Origin: Hippopus hippopus
Lineage: Eukaryota; Mollusca; Bivalvia; Cardiida; Cardiidae
Direction: 5' to 3'
Assembly: GCA_946811185.2 (NCBI GenBank)
Contig: OX328109.1
Span: 14,234,255-14,298,254 of the forward strand
Length of the DNA: 64,000 nt
Shown: piece by piece, positions 48,301 through 58,744 of the stretch
Layout of the letters: each line of letters opens with the position of its first letter
Position numbering within the stretch: the first letter of the stretch is position 1
Made by a program: the position numbers and the translations under genes
The notes under the pieces: model-generated
The model's input: the letters and a program-made list of their open reading frames with translations, nothing else
Told to the model about the DNA's origin: nothing
Database searches by the model: none

Positions 48301-51300
48301 TAAGGCACTCTAGAGGCCACATTTATTGCTCAATTGACTTGAAAATTGGTCAGAATGTTTGTCTTTATGAAATATTGGATGAGTATGAAATTTGGTCACC
48401 TAGGATCATAAACTAGGTCACTAGGTCAAATTAAAGAAATACCTTTAGGGCACTCTAGAGGCCACATTTATTTCTCAATTAACTTGAAAACTGTTCAGAA
48501 TGTTTGTCTTGATAAATATTTTGATGAGTTCTAAATTTGGTCACGTATGGTGATAAAGTAGGTCACTAGGTCAACTTACAGAAATTTCATGTGGATGCTC
48601 TAGATGCCACACTTTAAGCTCAATTGACCTTACAATTGGTCAGAAATTGAATTTTGCACATGGAGTGAAATTTCGCGTATTGACTCAGGTGAGCGATCCA
48701 GGGCCATCATGGCCCTCTTGTTTAAGAAAATCTTACAAAAATGGTTGATTTTCATTTGAGTGCAAATATTGCATTAGAATTAAAACATAGATATACATAT
48801 GAGCTTTGCTCTGTGAAAAGGGGGCTTAATGCATCAGCAAAAAGTATCAACCCATGTCAGCCTGCACGACATGGGTTGAAAGTTTTTGCTATTGGTCAAT
48901 TTTCTGCATGTCCAAAGACCACTCTTCCTACAGATTCAGTCAGTTGTTAGACAAAATGGATTTTATGGTTCCCGTATCATGTGATGACTTGTTTGGTATA
49001 ATGCGTCACAGAAATGCATCAAGCCCCGTTTTGCCTGAGCATGGCTCACATAGAATAAACAAGGAACTACTACAATTTTTACAGTTATACTGTAAATTTT
49101 TTTTACCGCATAAAAAAGGGACTTAATGCTTCTGCAAAAAAATCGACCCATGTCAGTCTGCGCAGTCTGACGTGGGTTAAAACGTTTTGGTTTCACTCTT
49201 CCTCCAGATCCAGTTATTCATTGACAAAATGTATTTTATGAATCCCTAATTGTGTAATGACTTGCTTGGTATATTGCATCATGGAAATGCATCAAGGCCC
49301 CCCCCCCCCCCCCCCCTTTGCCAGAGTATGACTCAATTGTATGAAAGGTTATTTTGGGGTCCTGTGTGGGTAAGTGGTAAAGTGTAGGAATCATAATCTG
49401 GAGGCCCCAAGTTAGAGTTTCACTGGAATCACCGAGTTTTTTGTGGGAGTGTCGTTTGGCAAGACTTTTAAGATCTTAACTTAGTACTGGTGAAACTCAA
49501 GACATACATGAATAAGTGAGCTGTCCATGTGATGTGACTGAAATGATGCTGAAAGCAGCGTCAAATACTATTTAAACAGTCTATAAATTTTAGGTTTTTC
49601 AGAGTTACAGACAGTTTTGGAACTATAGTTACAATGATCTTTTACAGGTATAAAACAGTTTAGCTGTTCTATATGCAAAAAAATGTGCAGTACAAAAAGT
49701 CAGCTGAAAAGACATGAAAGTTTCCATGGAGGTAAAGATATACATAAATGTGTTTTTAGTTTTATCTTTATTTGTTTTTTTTAAAATCATACTGTTCTTA
49801 GAGGCTTGTTAGGGAAAAAACATCAATGAACATTTTTGAAAGAGCAAATTTAGCCCTTTACCAAACCATCTGCAGTTGAAAGACCCACAAAGTAAAACAC
49901 TTTTGAAAACTTTGTTGGAAAAGGAGGAAATGCTTAAAAACCAATATTTTCTTCTTTTCCCAGATATTTTCCACCCTTTCAAAGACAAATAATATGCCAT
50001 TATTTGAGTGTCATTTAATTTTTCATGTACAAATGCTTTCACTTTAGAATATAATGATTGTTTTTTTGTTCGGCAAAGAGTTAACCATGATGTTTTAACA
50101 GCATTAAATGAATTAAAAAAAAAAAAAATTTGTCTTTTATTTCAGAGAAAAGTTTCAAGTGCACCTATGATAACTGTACGTATGCATGTACAGACAGTAT
50201 AGGTTTGGCTAAACATATAAAGCTGATGCATACACACAAGGTATGATTTTTGTGATTAAACAGTTTTACTCAACTTTCAACATGTTTATAGAAAAAGGCA
50301 CAGCTATGATTGCACAGTGCAAGTAATACAGAAGTTGCAAGTTTGAACCTGGGTATTTCTAAATAAAATCCAGTGATGATGGTCATTGAAACAGAATTAA
50401 TTTCGTTAATACTGCCTAACACTTTAATACTGCTTAACACTGGGAAAGCACCCCATGACTTTAAGATGTTTCACATCGTATAGAAAAAAAAAAAATCAGA
50501 CTTAACAAGAAGATATAGAGATACAATCAGTCAAATTATTTTATAAAATTGTTTTCAAAGTTATCCTCTACATGTTTCTTTAACCCTCTACCACACAACA
50601 AAAATGTAGACTTGTCCAAATTTGAAAGCATTTCAGGTGAGAATTTAAATGTGGCTTAAATGATAGAACATGTCTTTTTGATAAGGTACAAAACATTGTT
50701 GGAAAAGGAGAAAATGCTGGGTTTCCAGCATTTTCTCCTTTTCAAATAAAGTTTTCAGAGGGCTTTTTCTTCAGGGTTGTTAAAATTTAGGGTTGTGTGG
50801 TAAAGGATTTAGAGGTCATAGGTTGGTTGTTTCACTAAGACTGGCTGTGTTTCTTATTGAAATTTCAGCATCTGAAACCTTACATATGTCCTGTATGTTC
50901 CTACAAGACTGGAGTTAAAGGCAATCTTGACAAACATATTAGACAGGTCCACAGTCTTGAAGTTGTTGCTAAGCATACTGTACAGTTAAAAATGAAGTAT
51001 GCAAATTTTGAATCAGGAGACATTATTACGAAAGAGGGTCAGCTGATAGCCTCGGCCAAACAGAGAAAAGAGTTGTATCGACAGTATATAGAACAGAATA
51101 GAATGACAATAAATAACAGCGAGCATAAAGCCCCTGTTGCTGAAGAAACCAACCACATTCCAGAGAATAGAATTATATTTCATGACGAGGATGAAACGAA
51201 GGAACACAAGACATTCGCACCGTTTAAGCCTCTTTCTATCAATTTCTCACAAGAGTCTTCTTCAAATTATGCCATGAATTTATCTTCAGTGAATTCTTCC

Positions 51301-51381
51301 CATACAGAGTTAACTACGCCTATATTACATTCAAGTGAAATGGCTCCAAACAATGTTGTATATGTGCAAGGTCCATACTAG
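38199..51381 (+). CDS. BTB domain plus nine C2H2 zinc fingers, paralogue B (complete)
   Basis: A tandem duplicate of the gene 18.6 kb upstream, in the same orientation, presumably with a similar nuclear role. Coding exons: 38199-39380, 40446-40655, 43190-43332, 45171-45244, 49648-49731, 50146-50240 and 50869-51381; 766 aa. Exons 2-6 have the same lengths (210, 143, 74, 84, 95 nt) and phases as paralogue A. The leader, in-frame TGA and ATG context are also the same. The BTB domain is nearly identical, while the Lys/Glu/Ser linker has diverged but keeps SLRKSLRKSLPDE. All nine C2H2 fingers keep their ligands, so this is not a pseudogene. The tail is longer, ending NNVVYVQGPY. Introns hold P1 copies, a 42-bp minisatellite and a 3-kb tandem-unit element. 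It is named by domains only. Confidence 0.95.
39768..40124. mobile_element. Two P1 copies in tandem
   Basis: 39768-39892 is 3'-truncated. 39897-40124 is complete with a perfect core. A P1 right-end fragment follows at 40159-40223. All lie in intron 1 of paralogue B. Confidence 0.85.
40446..40655 (+). CDS. Paralogue B exon 2: fingers 2 and 3, half of 4
   Basis: 210 nt. It completes finger 2 as CPVE|GCSHVSESNGNLQTH, then CEFCGKAFKLPNVLAIH and CSTCGEQF. Donor gtaagt. A P1 copy starts about 30 bases into the intron. Confidence 0.93.
40688..40917. mobile_element. P1 MITE copy
   Basis: In the intron after exon 2 of paralogue B. Core flanks changed in step on both sides (ccttgaagg / ccactcaagg type), which keeps the stem paired. 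Confidence 0.85.
40925..41125. repeat. Q element in paralogue B intron
   Basis: Arms gatcaaaatcagactgcac and cagtctgatctttgatctac plus a shared downstream tail (tcagcgctctaagggttaa). Confidence 0.7.
41253..41484. mobile_element. P1 MITE copy, degenerate core
   Basis: Core aatactggttaccagcattttatt; ends ggccaagggttaa. Confidence 0.75.
42108..42368 (+). mobile_element. M2 copy, well preserved
   Basis: gagccatgctctgg at 42108; hairpin ggtcaggctgtgcag / ctgcgcaggcagacc; ends cagagcatgcctc. Lies just before the P1 remnant that leads into the 42-bp array. Confidence 0.88.
42471..43165. repeat. 42-bp minisatellite, about 16 copies
   Basis: Unit: gtatcagtagctcagggtca + ttagactacagattgttcagtt, with period 42 kept throughout (starts at 42471, 42513, 42555...). 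Because 42 is divisible by 3 it opens a false reading frame with a 14-residue period. It begins inside a P1 remnant at 42378. Confidence 0.92.
43190..43332 (+). CDS. Paralogue B exon 3: end of finger 4 and finger 5
   Basis: 143 nt, acceptor ttttattctag. It begins VHIKRHH. The 42-bp minisatellite ends about 30 bases before it, leaving a short pyrimidine tract. A P1 copy starts 25 bases after it. Confidence 0.93.
43357..43585. mobile_element. P1 MITE copy
   Basis: TTAACCCTTTACCACACAA at 43357, gtgtggtaaagaattaa at the other end. Starts 25 bases after exon 3 of paralogue B. Confidence 0.88.
43586..43780. repeat. Q element between two P1 copies
   Basis: Same structure and tail as the 40925 copy (tttcacaactttagttgct ... 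accctaggggttaac). Other single arms occur at 11296 and 63345. Confidence 0.7.
43781..43911. mobile_element. P1 left half and core
   Basis: TTAACTCTTTACCAAACAA, core gcttgttaccagc, then truncated. An S2-like SINE tail follows. Confidence 0.7.
44321..45140 (+). repeat. Shorter member of the same element class
   Basis: Starts tagctcacctgaggacaaag and ends ggctatcatgaccctct. The inside repeats acatgaaagttggtcag and tgtttgtcttgatgatatct. Related pieces: 31745-31990; the 3' end at 23095-23125 in paralogue A; 55790-56204. Confidence 0.8.
45171..45244 (+). CDS. Paralogue B exon 4: finger 6
   Basis: 74 nt, acceptor ttgcttttag, donor gtaagt. Codes CDICNFQTKSIQDLERH..H. Confidence 0.93.
45742..48722 (+). 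repeat. 3-kb element made of two tandem arrays
   Basis: Starts tagctcaccagagcacaaag and ends gtgagcgatccagggccatc..ccctcttg. Within it, 45985-47040 holds about 7 units of about 166 bp (ctttgatatttggtatgtag, gatgcccctggggtcaaaac). 47100-48600 holds 11 units of 145 bp (aggtcactaggtcaaattaa). No coding frame. It lies in the intron between fingers 6 and 7 of paralogue B. Confidence 0.9.
48801..49334 (-). mobile_element. Two M2 copies in a row
   Basis: 48801-49048 and 49105-49334, both reverse. The second contains a long C-run at about 49294-49316. Confidence 0.78.
49368..49585 (+). mobile_element. S2 SINE
   Basis: Head ggtcctgtgtgggtaagtgg; tail aaatgatgctgaaagcagcg. About 60 bases before exon 5 of paralogue B. 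Confidence 0.78.
49648..49731 (+). CDS. Paralogue B exon 5: finger 7
   Basis: 84 nt coding CSICKKMCSTKSQLKRH..H. This finger differs from paralogue A much more than the neighbouring finger 8 does, including around the helix residues that would contact DNA. Confidence 0.92.
49849..50084. mobile_element. P1 MITE copy, diverged
   Basis: Core aatgcttaaaaaccaatatt has lost its symmetry; the ends are recognisable. Confidence 0.7.
50146..50240 (+). CDS. Paralogue B exon 6: finger 8
   Basis: 95 nt, acceptor tttatttcag, donor gtatga. The translation is the same as paralogue A's exon 6. Confidence 0.93.
50580..50810. mobile_element. P1 MITE copy
   Basis: Core gctgggtttccagc; about 60 bases before exon 7 of paralogue B, as the 26053 copy is before exon 7 of paralogue A. 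Confidence 0.85.
50869..51381 (+). CDS. Paralogue B exon 7: finger 9 and long tail
   Basis: 170 codons plus TAG. The first 60 or so codons are nearly identical to paralogue A (finger 9, KMKYANFESGDIITKEG). The tail then diverges and runs about 38 residues further (Ser/Thr-rich, ending VYVQGPY). Confidence 0.93.
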   Translation, partial: HLKPYICPVCSYKTGVKGNLDKHIRQVHSLEVVAKHTVQLKMKYANFESGDIITKEGQLIASAKQRKELYRQYIEQNRMTINNSEHKAPVAEETNHIPENRIIFHDEDETKEHKTFAPFKPLSINFSQESSSNYAMNLSSVNSSHTELTTPILHSSEMAPNNVVYVQGPY

Positions 51382-51431
51382 TCACATGGTTGATCTATGG
51401 TTGATCTCGTATATTGGGTTTCTTTTACCCT

Positions 51432-52062
51432 GTTAAGCATTTATCATTATTCTGAGTTTTAACAACCCTTCTGAAGATGTCTTTTGAAAACATTGTGGGA
51501 AAAGGAGAAAATGCTGGTAACCAGCATTTTCTCCTTTTTTCCACAATGTTTTCTACCCTTTCAACAAAAGAAATTGTGTCATATGCATCACTTTTTATTT
51601 GTTGTGTGCAAATGCTTTCAATTTGGACGGGTCAAAAATTTTGCTGTTTGGTAAAGAGTTGACCCTATACCAGACAACAAAATTTTAAGACTTGTCCAAG
51701 TTGAGAGCATTTTGTAGACATGATTAGAAAGTAGATAGAGTTCACTCCATGAAAGTTATCCTTGAAAGGGTAGAAAACATTGTGGGAAAGGTTGGGTTGG
51801 GTTAGTCTAGAATTCTAGAGCCTCATTACCCAGACTCATTTAACTCTTTACCACTTACCGCCAACTTATAATGTCCTAAAAAAAGAAGCTTTTAAAAACA
51901 TGGGAAAAGGAGAAAATGCTGGTAACCAGCATTTTCTCCTTTTCCCACAATATTTTCTTCCAGTCTTAAAGCAAATTTCAATTTTTGAGTCACACTTCTT
52001 TTTTTTGTCTGCAAATGCTTTCAATTTGGACTAGTCTAAACTTTTGTCGTTTGGTAAAATTA
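51432..52062. mobile_element. Cluster of three P1 copies
   Basis: 51432-51661 (perfect core), 51659-51791 (left half) and 51839-52062 (TTAA both ends, perfect core). They begin about 50 bases after the stop of paralogue B. Confidence 0.85.
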
Positions 52063-52182
52063 ATTTCAGGATTGATTTGTAAAGGGCAAAAATAAAGTTT
52101 ATTTCAGATGCATTCCTGAAGTATTTATTAATTTAGGATGTCGGTCACGATGGTGGTTAGTGTTCATGTATTGTTCTACATG

Positions 52183-52682
52183 TTAACCCTTTACCCGATG
52201 ACTAAATTTTAGACTAGTAAAATATTGAAAGCATATGCAGATGACAAATGTGTCTTATATTATGGGTTTTGTCTTTTATAGATGAGAAAACATGGTTGGA
52301 AAAGGATAAAATGCTGGTTAATACTAGCATTTTTTTCTTTAATATCCCACAATATACTAGTATTCAAAAGCCCTTTTTCAAATGGTTATTAAAACTCGGG
52401 ATTGATTGGTATAGGATTAAGTGTAAGGCTGGGAACTCTTTGATGCTCCGTGTTTAACCCCCTTACCTCACCACCCGGAGTTTTAACGATCTTGAGGAAA
52501 GAGGCTTTTGAAAACATTGTAGGAAAAAGAGAAAATGCTGGTAACCAGCATTTTCTCTTTTTCCCACAATGTTTTCTATTTTGTTACAGACAAATCATAT
52601 TATTTGAGCCACATTGATTTGTTGTCTGCAATTGCTTTCAATTTGAACCAGTCTAAGACTTTGTTTTGTGGGAAAGAGGTAA
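52183..52682. mobile_element. Two P1 copies
   Basis: 52183-52420 (TTAA both ends; core interrupted by aatactag) and 52454-52682 (core gctggtaaccagc inside gaaaa / ttttc). Confidence 0.85.
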
Positions 52683-52991
52683 AGCGATGGATGTGGAACA
52701 TGGAAAAATTGGTTCAGTGCCTTTTTGCCAAATAAGCCACATGTGCGAGCCTTTGTGTAAGCACTGCGTAATGGAGCTCCATCTTGGTGCTTATCAAACC
52801 AAGGAAAGACCTGCAGAAGTGAGCTGTATCTGTAATAGAACTGAATCCAAGAATTTGCCAGGAAATAAGAGCCCCTGTTATTTGTTTATCATACCATAGC
52901 ATAAATTACAGTGGGGTCAGGAATTTAGGCACTATAGCAGGAAAGATTTTTTGCTTTTATTTTCGAAGCTTCACTGGCCAAAAATAAGAAG

Positions 52992-53287
52992 CCAAGCCCT
53001 GGTAGGGCAGTCCATAGGACTTAAGACTAGGAGATTGCTGGTTCAAATGCCCAGCTCAGCCAGTTTTTTCCCAGGATTGATGGTACTCTTAGGGATAGGT
53101 TTTATTTCCTCTCTAACTGCTGACTATTGTTTTGACAATGGCTTCGTAAGAAAGTAGATAATGGCTTGCAAAGAATATTGTGTAAAGTACTGGTAAAAGA
53201 AATTCCAGGAAAGCATGTATAGGTGCACTTACCGCCACAGTGTAACTGAGATAATGTTGAAAATGGTGCTAAATAGCATACAAATAA
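52992..53287 (+). mobile_element. S1 SINE
   Basis: Head ccctggtagggcagtccat, box B ggttcaaatgcccagctc; diverged but complete. Confidence 0.82.
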
Positions 53288-53805
53288 ACCAAAAACGAGA
53301 AGAATATTGTGGTGTGGTTTGTATTTATTTGTTGGTTTTGCCTATCTTTAGGCTTATCAGCATTTTCCTGTTACAGCTTTTTTAACTTGATTTTACATGT
53401 CGGATGGGAAAATCTGAACATATTGATGGGTTCATGGCTAGCAGAGCCTTTAAAGCCCATTTTGGCCTCCTGAGGAGTGGAATTGAATTACTGATTTAAT
53501 TGTATATTTGTTGTTTAATTCATGTTATTTACTTTTAGCTAAGCTGTTTTGGAAGAAATCAAGTTACTGTCACAGTCCTGGCATCGTCAATGTGCAAAAT
53601 CTTTGACATTTTGTAATACCTTAATTGTCAGTGCTCATTCTCCACTTTTCCGGCTTTCTTTTCTGTTTTCTCTCTCATGTCTTGTTATGGTATTTGATTA
53701 TTTAAACTCATTTTTTGAAATGACCTATTAGATGTGAAATATGTATGTGTATGTACAAAATGCATGTGTATGCATAAGTATTGAATAAAATCTTGAATCT
53801 TGAAT

Positions 53806-54020
53806 CTTTGACATTTTGTAATATCTCTATTATTACTGAAGATATTTTATTCAAACTTGGACAAGTTGTTAAACAATAAAAGGAGAACTCATACAACAGG
53901 GGCAGGTAACCATCAAAATATTTTTGACATAGTTATGCCCCTTTTTCAACTTGGAATTTTCACTGAAAATCAAGCACTTGCAGCCGAGCATTGGCACTTG
54001 CATTCTATGCTCTTGTTACT
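53806..54020. repeat. Dispersed repeat, copy 1
   Basis: Shares more than 200 bases with 60588-60815 (ctttgacattttgtaata, ttggacaagttgtt, aatcaagcacttgcagccga). Nature unknown. Confidence 0.7.
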
Positions 54021-54059
54021 CTATCCCTGTACTGGACAACAAAATGATGGACATGTAAT

Positions 54060-54480
54060 TAAGGTCAGCATTTGTATACAAGAGATAAAATGTGGTTTAA
54101 ATGATAGAAGTTTGTCTCTGATAGGGTAGAAGACATTAGGGGAAAAAGAGAAAGTTCTTGTTAGATTTTTTTTTCTATCCTTTTCTCTAGATATTTTGTA
54201 ATATCAACTGCCAAAATTGTTGTTGTAAAAAAGGATCATTTTGTAAAGAGTTAACTCTTTACCTCACAAATGATTTTTTAGACCCTTCCATATTGAAAGC
54301 ATTTTGCAGTAGACAAATATTATTAAAATGCTAGAAATTTTATTAAGGGAAAAAAAAAAAAAAAAAACGGGGGGAAAAGGAGAAAATGCTGGTTACCAGC
54401 ATTTTCTCTTTTTTCTGCAATGTTTTCAAAAGCCTTCTCATTTGAAGTTGTTTTTTAAACTGTTTTTGTGGTAAAGGGTC
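54060..54480. mobile_element. Two P1 copies sharing a TTAA
   Basis: 54060-54254 is degenerate. 54251-54480 has a perfect core but a long A-run followed by cgggggg in its left arm. Confidence 0.78.
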
Positions 54481-55163
54481 ATAAAGTTTTGGGAAAATGT
54501 TGTTTTTTATGTAGATTTTTTGTAGATTTACTAAATTAATAAAAAATTCAATGTTTTTGATTACAATTTTTCATTAAACTTTTTCTATCAATATTTATAT
54601 ACTTGTGTGTGAATGAATTGATTATATAATTTTCGTGTGTAAAATAAATGAAATAGACATATAACTGAAAAAATTGGAAACAAGCAAGATTTGTTGAGCC
54701 AGATAGGACTGCAAGATTTTTGCTGCTTGATCTTGTTCTACAGTATTATGTACAAATTCTGTTTAAATTGGTATGAAATATTGATATAAAAAATAAAGGG
54801 AATGATCTACTTTTCTGGTTATTGTGTTGCCATATTGTGGAACTCAAGATTAGACCATTTAATTTTTTGGGTTGTCTTAAACAATTTCTCGTCATGCTAT
54901 AGATAGGGAATCTTTTGCGAGTATTCCTGATATTAAGAATGTTGTAAACTTGTCATCTAAGACAAGAAAAAAAAAAAAAAACTTGGCAAACCTTGTTTTT
55001 ATCTTGTTTTCAGATAATTCGTTCAATAAATTAATATTTGTTTTAGAAATTCATTATCACATAAATATTAATGGAAGATCCTTTATGTATCAAATGCAAA
55101 GCTATGCCAGATCCTATATTTATGATATTCAATGAAAGTCAGTTCTGTACTAAACTTAATGAT

Positions 55164-55422
55164 GAACCATGCTCTGTTAAAGGGGGGCTTAATGCATCTG
55201 CAAAAAGTATCGACCTATGTCAGCCTGTGCAGCCGCACAGGCTGACATGGGTCGAAACTTTTTGCTTTTGGTAAATTTTCTGCATGTCAAAGTGCCTGTC
55301 TACCTCAGGTTTCATACGGTTGTTTGACAAAATTGATTTTATGTATCCATAATTCTGCAACGACTTGCTTGGTATCATGCGTCATGGAGATACAGTAAGT
55401 CCCCTTTTGCCATAGCATGGTC
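55164..55422 (-). mobile_element. M2 copy
   Basis: gaaccatgctctg ... catagcatggtcc; perfect hairpin cagcctgtgcagc / gcacaggctg. Confidence 0.85.
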
Positions 55423-56596
55423 CAATAATTTGTGCTTCAGGGGCCGTTATACACCATCCAGTAAAATACAATTGTAAAGCTAGATTCTAAGACTATATCT
55501 AGTACCCTGATTAGCTGAGACAAAAATGTCTCGGCCACTCAGATGTCTTGATTTGGCATAAAAATTATAAAACAAATTAGAGTTGTTATTAAATGGTTGC
55601 TTGATGTCGAGGGAGCTTTTTGTATGGGTTTTGTTTTGATTTGTTACAGTATAATACGAATTACACATATCAGTGTTGTTTACTATGTTTTCTTGGTGAC
55701 TTCCTTTGCATATATTGGCTTCATCGGTTCCATTTTCAGCCTAGACTACATGAGAATGGAAGTGCTGAAGATGATCTATAGTGGTTGGTCAATGTCTGTT
55801 TTCTTTTGCCATGCGTCTATGCGTCAATGCATCCTTTGTGAATATCCTTGCCATGTCCAAACTACGAGGCAAAACATGTAACCAAACTGTATAGATTTTT
55901 TGGGGGGTGGGTCAAGTTTTTTTGAGTTATTCAAAGAATAGCAAAACTCTGATTAGTTGCTATGGCAACAAAAAGTAATAAATTTTGCAAATCTTTAAAA
56001 TTCTTCTTGTATTAAACCATTTGATTAACGGTCTTCCAAAGTTAACTTGCAGATTCACCTAGAGGACTTTAACAAAGATTGCTGGAATTACAAGTTTGGA
56101 GTTAAAAATTGCCCACCCCCCCATCCCCCGAGGAGTTGGAGGGGCACAAAACTGATTTTGTTCCCAGGTGAGCGATTAAAGGTTATTCTGGCCCTCTTGG
56201 ATTTTCCAGATAGAATCAAAGGACAAGATTATGATATAAGTATCCATTGAGTTATTTAACATTTTTTAATAAAATATGATACATACTACAAATTTGCAAT
56301 AGCTCATCTGTAAAAAGCAGTCACAAGTAAAAAGGTGTCAACCAAATTGCAAAGGTATGACATGAAGTCTATCCATAGAAAAAACAACATACTTAAAATA
56401 TGAAGAAAACACAGCATATGCTGACAGCCTTCAAAAACCTATGCAGTGTGTTCTGAAAGTCGAAATAGACTGTTATCAACTAAAATTCCTTTTACAATAC
56501 TACAGTATAGTCTACATACCGGAAATTTGAGTAGAGACCTAGCCTAAATCACATTTAAATGTAATCTTATATTATTTCAATATTTTGTTATTTTGG

Positions 56597-57041
56597 CACG
56601 AGTCCATGACTTCATATTTTTTTCATATTGAAGCAAAAATACTTACTTCATGTGATTAAAGTAACAAAAGCAGCCAAAAGTAAACAAATCAGGTGTTAAA
56701 ATGCATTTAAATTCAAGTTATATCATTTAAAAGTATGAACATTATTGTGAAGAAGACAATTTGTTATTGTACAGTCGGTCCCAGTGTTAGTGGCTGGCAG
56801 AGAAATCAATTTCAAGACTGGGTTAAAACCTCTTTTGGTTACTTTTTGCCTGATTTTAAAATTCATTTTTATGTTAGCGACTAACACTTGGATCGACCAC
56901 ACAAAAACAGATTGTCGTCTTTGTTTAATTTTGGCAGCTATTGTTATTTCAATCAATTTTGGCAGCTATTGTTACTGTAATCACATGAGATAAGTATTTT
57001 TGTTTCAATATGAAAAACTTATGAAGTGATGGACTTGTGAC
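56597..57041. mobile_element. Related palindromic element with about 80-bp TIRs
   Basis: Arms cacgagtccatgacttcat.. and ..atgaagtgatggacttgtg, long and about 85% alike. The inside from 56656 is homologous to 26723-26990 (ttaaagtaac, gccaaaagtaaac, gtgttagtggctgg). Confidence 0.78.
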
Positions 57042-57214
57042 TTTCAGAGCTATTTCCAGACGCATGATTTTGTGGACGGCATAGGGAAAGATCAGACTGT
57101 GCTAACAGTGGCCGTATTTACCAACCATTCTTAAAATCGTTCTCAGTGTACTTCTGACGATTTTCTGTATTTACCAACCATTCTCAAAATCGTTCTCGGT
57201 TTGATTGCGTTTAT

Positions 57215-57502
57215 TTATCGTCGCCACCGGTTGCCCATATGGGCGACGCCCCCTGAAGACTAAGTATTGTTACGGAGGATAGTGCAGATACAGGACGAAA
57301 CCCATTCTAAGTTACGCCTGGTTTTTCAACGTGCTCGGTGTGTAGCACCGTCACACGGGACCTCGGTTTAACGTCTTCTCCGAAAGACTATTAGTAATTT
57401 TAGATGGCCAGCTGTGGGAATCGAACCCACACCCTCAAGTGACCGAAAACATCACGTTCACAAGTCTTACGGTCTACAAGTTGAGCTATGCGGGCTGGTC
57501 AT
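57215..57502 (-). mobile_element. S4 SINE with long-variable-arm tRNA head
   Basis: On the minus strand, gcccgcatagctcaacttg, then a long arm and gtgggttcgattcccac. The body has gacgttaaaccgaggtcccg. A head-only relative is at 31975-32058 (minus). Confidence 0.78.
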
Positions 57503-57955
57503 CGTTTTCGGTGTAATTCTCACGATTTTTTAAAATTAAACAGTACAGTAATTCACTAATCCAAATGGTTTAGCCAATCAGAAATTGCGTTATTTTCTAA
57601 ATGTAGAATCAGACTATAAATGAAATTTAGAACAGTCGGTGAATACAGGCATAGAAATTGCACTTTGATTTTGGATCTAGATTGTCCGCTTGTTTAGCTG
57701 AACCTATAATATAGAAATCTGCGTTTCACTGAATTGTATTTTAATCCGTCGAAAGAAGTGGAGTTCACACCGTATTTGGCGACTTAATAATCAAATGGAT
57801 ATTTTGAGTCTGTAGGGTAGAAACACGTGATACGATTTTAACGATGTGTTAATGAATTGCTTATCCAAATTAGACCGTGTAGATCCAAGATCTGAAAACA
57901 ACCATTCTAAATTCAATTGAATTTTTATGGCAAATCATTCAAAATAAGATTTACT

Positions 57956-58182
57956 GGGGTCCTGCGTAGCTCAGTGTAAAAGTGTAGTACTCGTGACCTG
58001 GGGCCCCTACTTCGAGCCTCACTGGATCCCCTGGGCTTATCGTGGGAGTGTCCATGGGATAGATACCTGAGAGCCATAGCTTCGCACTGGTGAAACGCAG
58101 GGAATACATGAATATGTGAGCTGTCGCTGTGATATGACTGACATAATGTTGAAAACGGCGTAAATCACAATTCAGTCAATAT
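57956..58182 (+). mobile_element. S2 SINE
   Basis: Head ggtcctgcgtagctcagtg; tail gacataatgttgaaaacggc. Confidence 0.83.
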
Positions 58183-58744
58183 TAGATTTACTTGTAACGG
58201 CGTTCGTCTCCGCAAAATAAAAATTGAAAGAATTGATAAATCAATAAATTTTGTTTATTGTTTGCTTTACTAAACAATAGGTTTTTTTCTACAGTCTATC
58301 GGAGATAGAAATATTGCACTATTTACTGAATGCTAACGGGAATTTCAAATCCACATATTGCTTGCATCACGCGAAAAGGGGCATTCGGACATTTGCGTAA
58401 AGTGTCGTCTCGGACCAGCCTGCGCAGTCCGCGCAGGCTAATCCGAGACCGCACTTCACGACTACATTAGATTTTGTTCTTCAGTAGACTTGCGCAAAAC
58501 AGAAAATTACATAAAAACGGAAAGTGTCGTTTCGGATTAGCCTGCGCGGTCTGCGCCGACACTTTACGCAAAAGTCCGTTTTCGCGTGTTGCAGGCCATT
58601 ACTATTATAATAGACATGAAAAATATGAGGTCAAGTACGATCTATGTTTTTACAACAATGATTTGTGATAACTGGTTAAATATTTATAGAGTAAGTGAAT
58701 AAAACTATCTTTATAATGATAATAATTGTCTATTGAAACTGACT

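Noticed and set aside
55597..55881. 94-codon plus-strand frame with hydrophobic stretches
   Set aside because: It looks membrane-like but runs into a repeat end (gtgagcgattaaaggtt at 56166) and matches no family; no splice sites support it.
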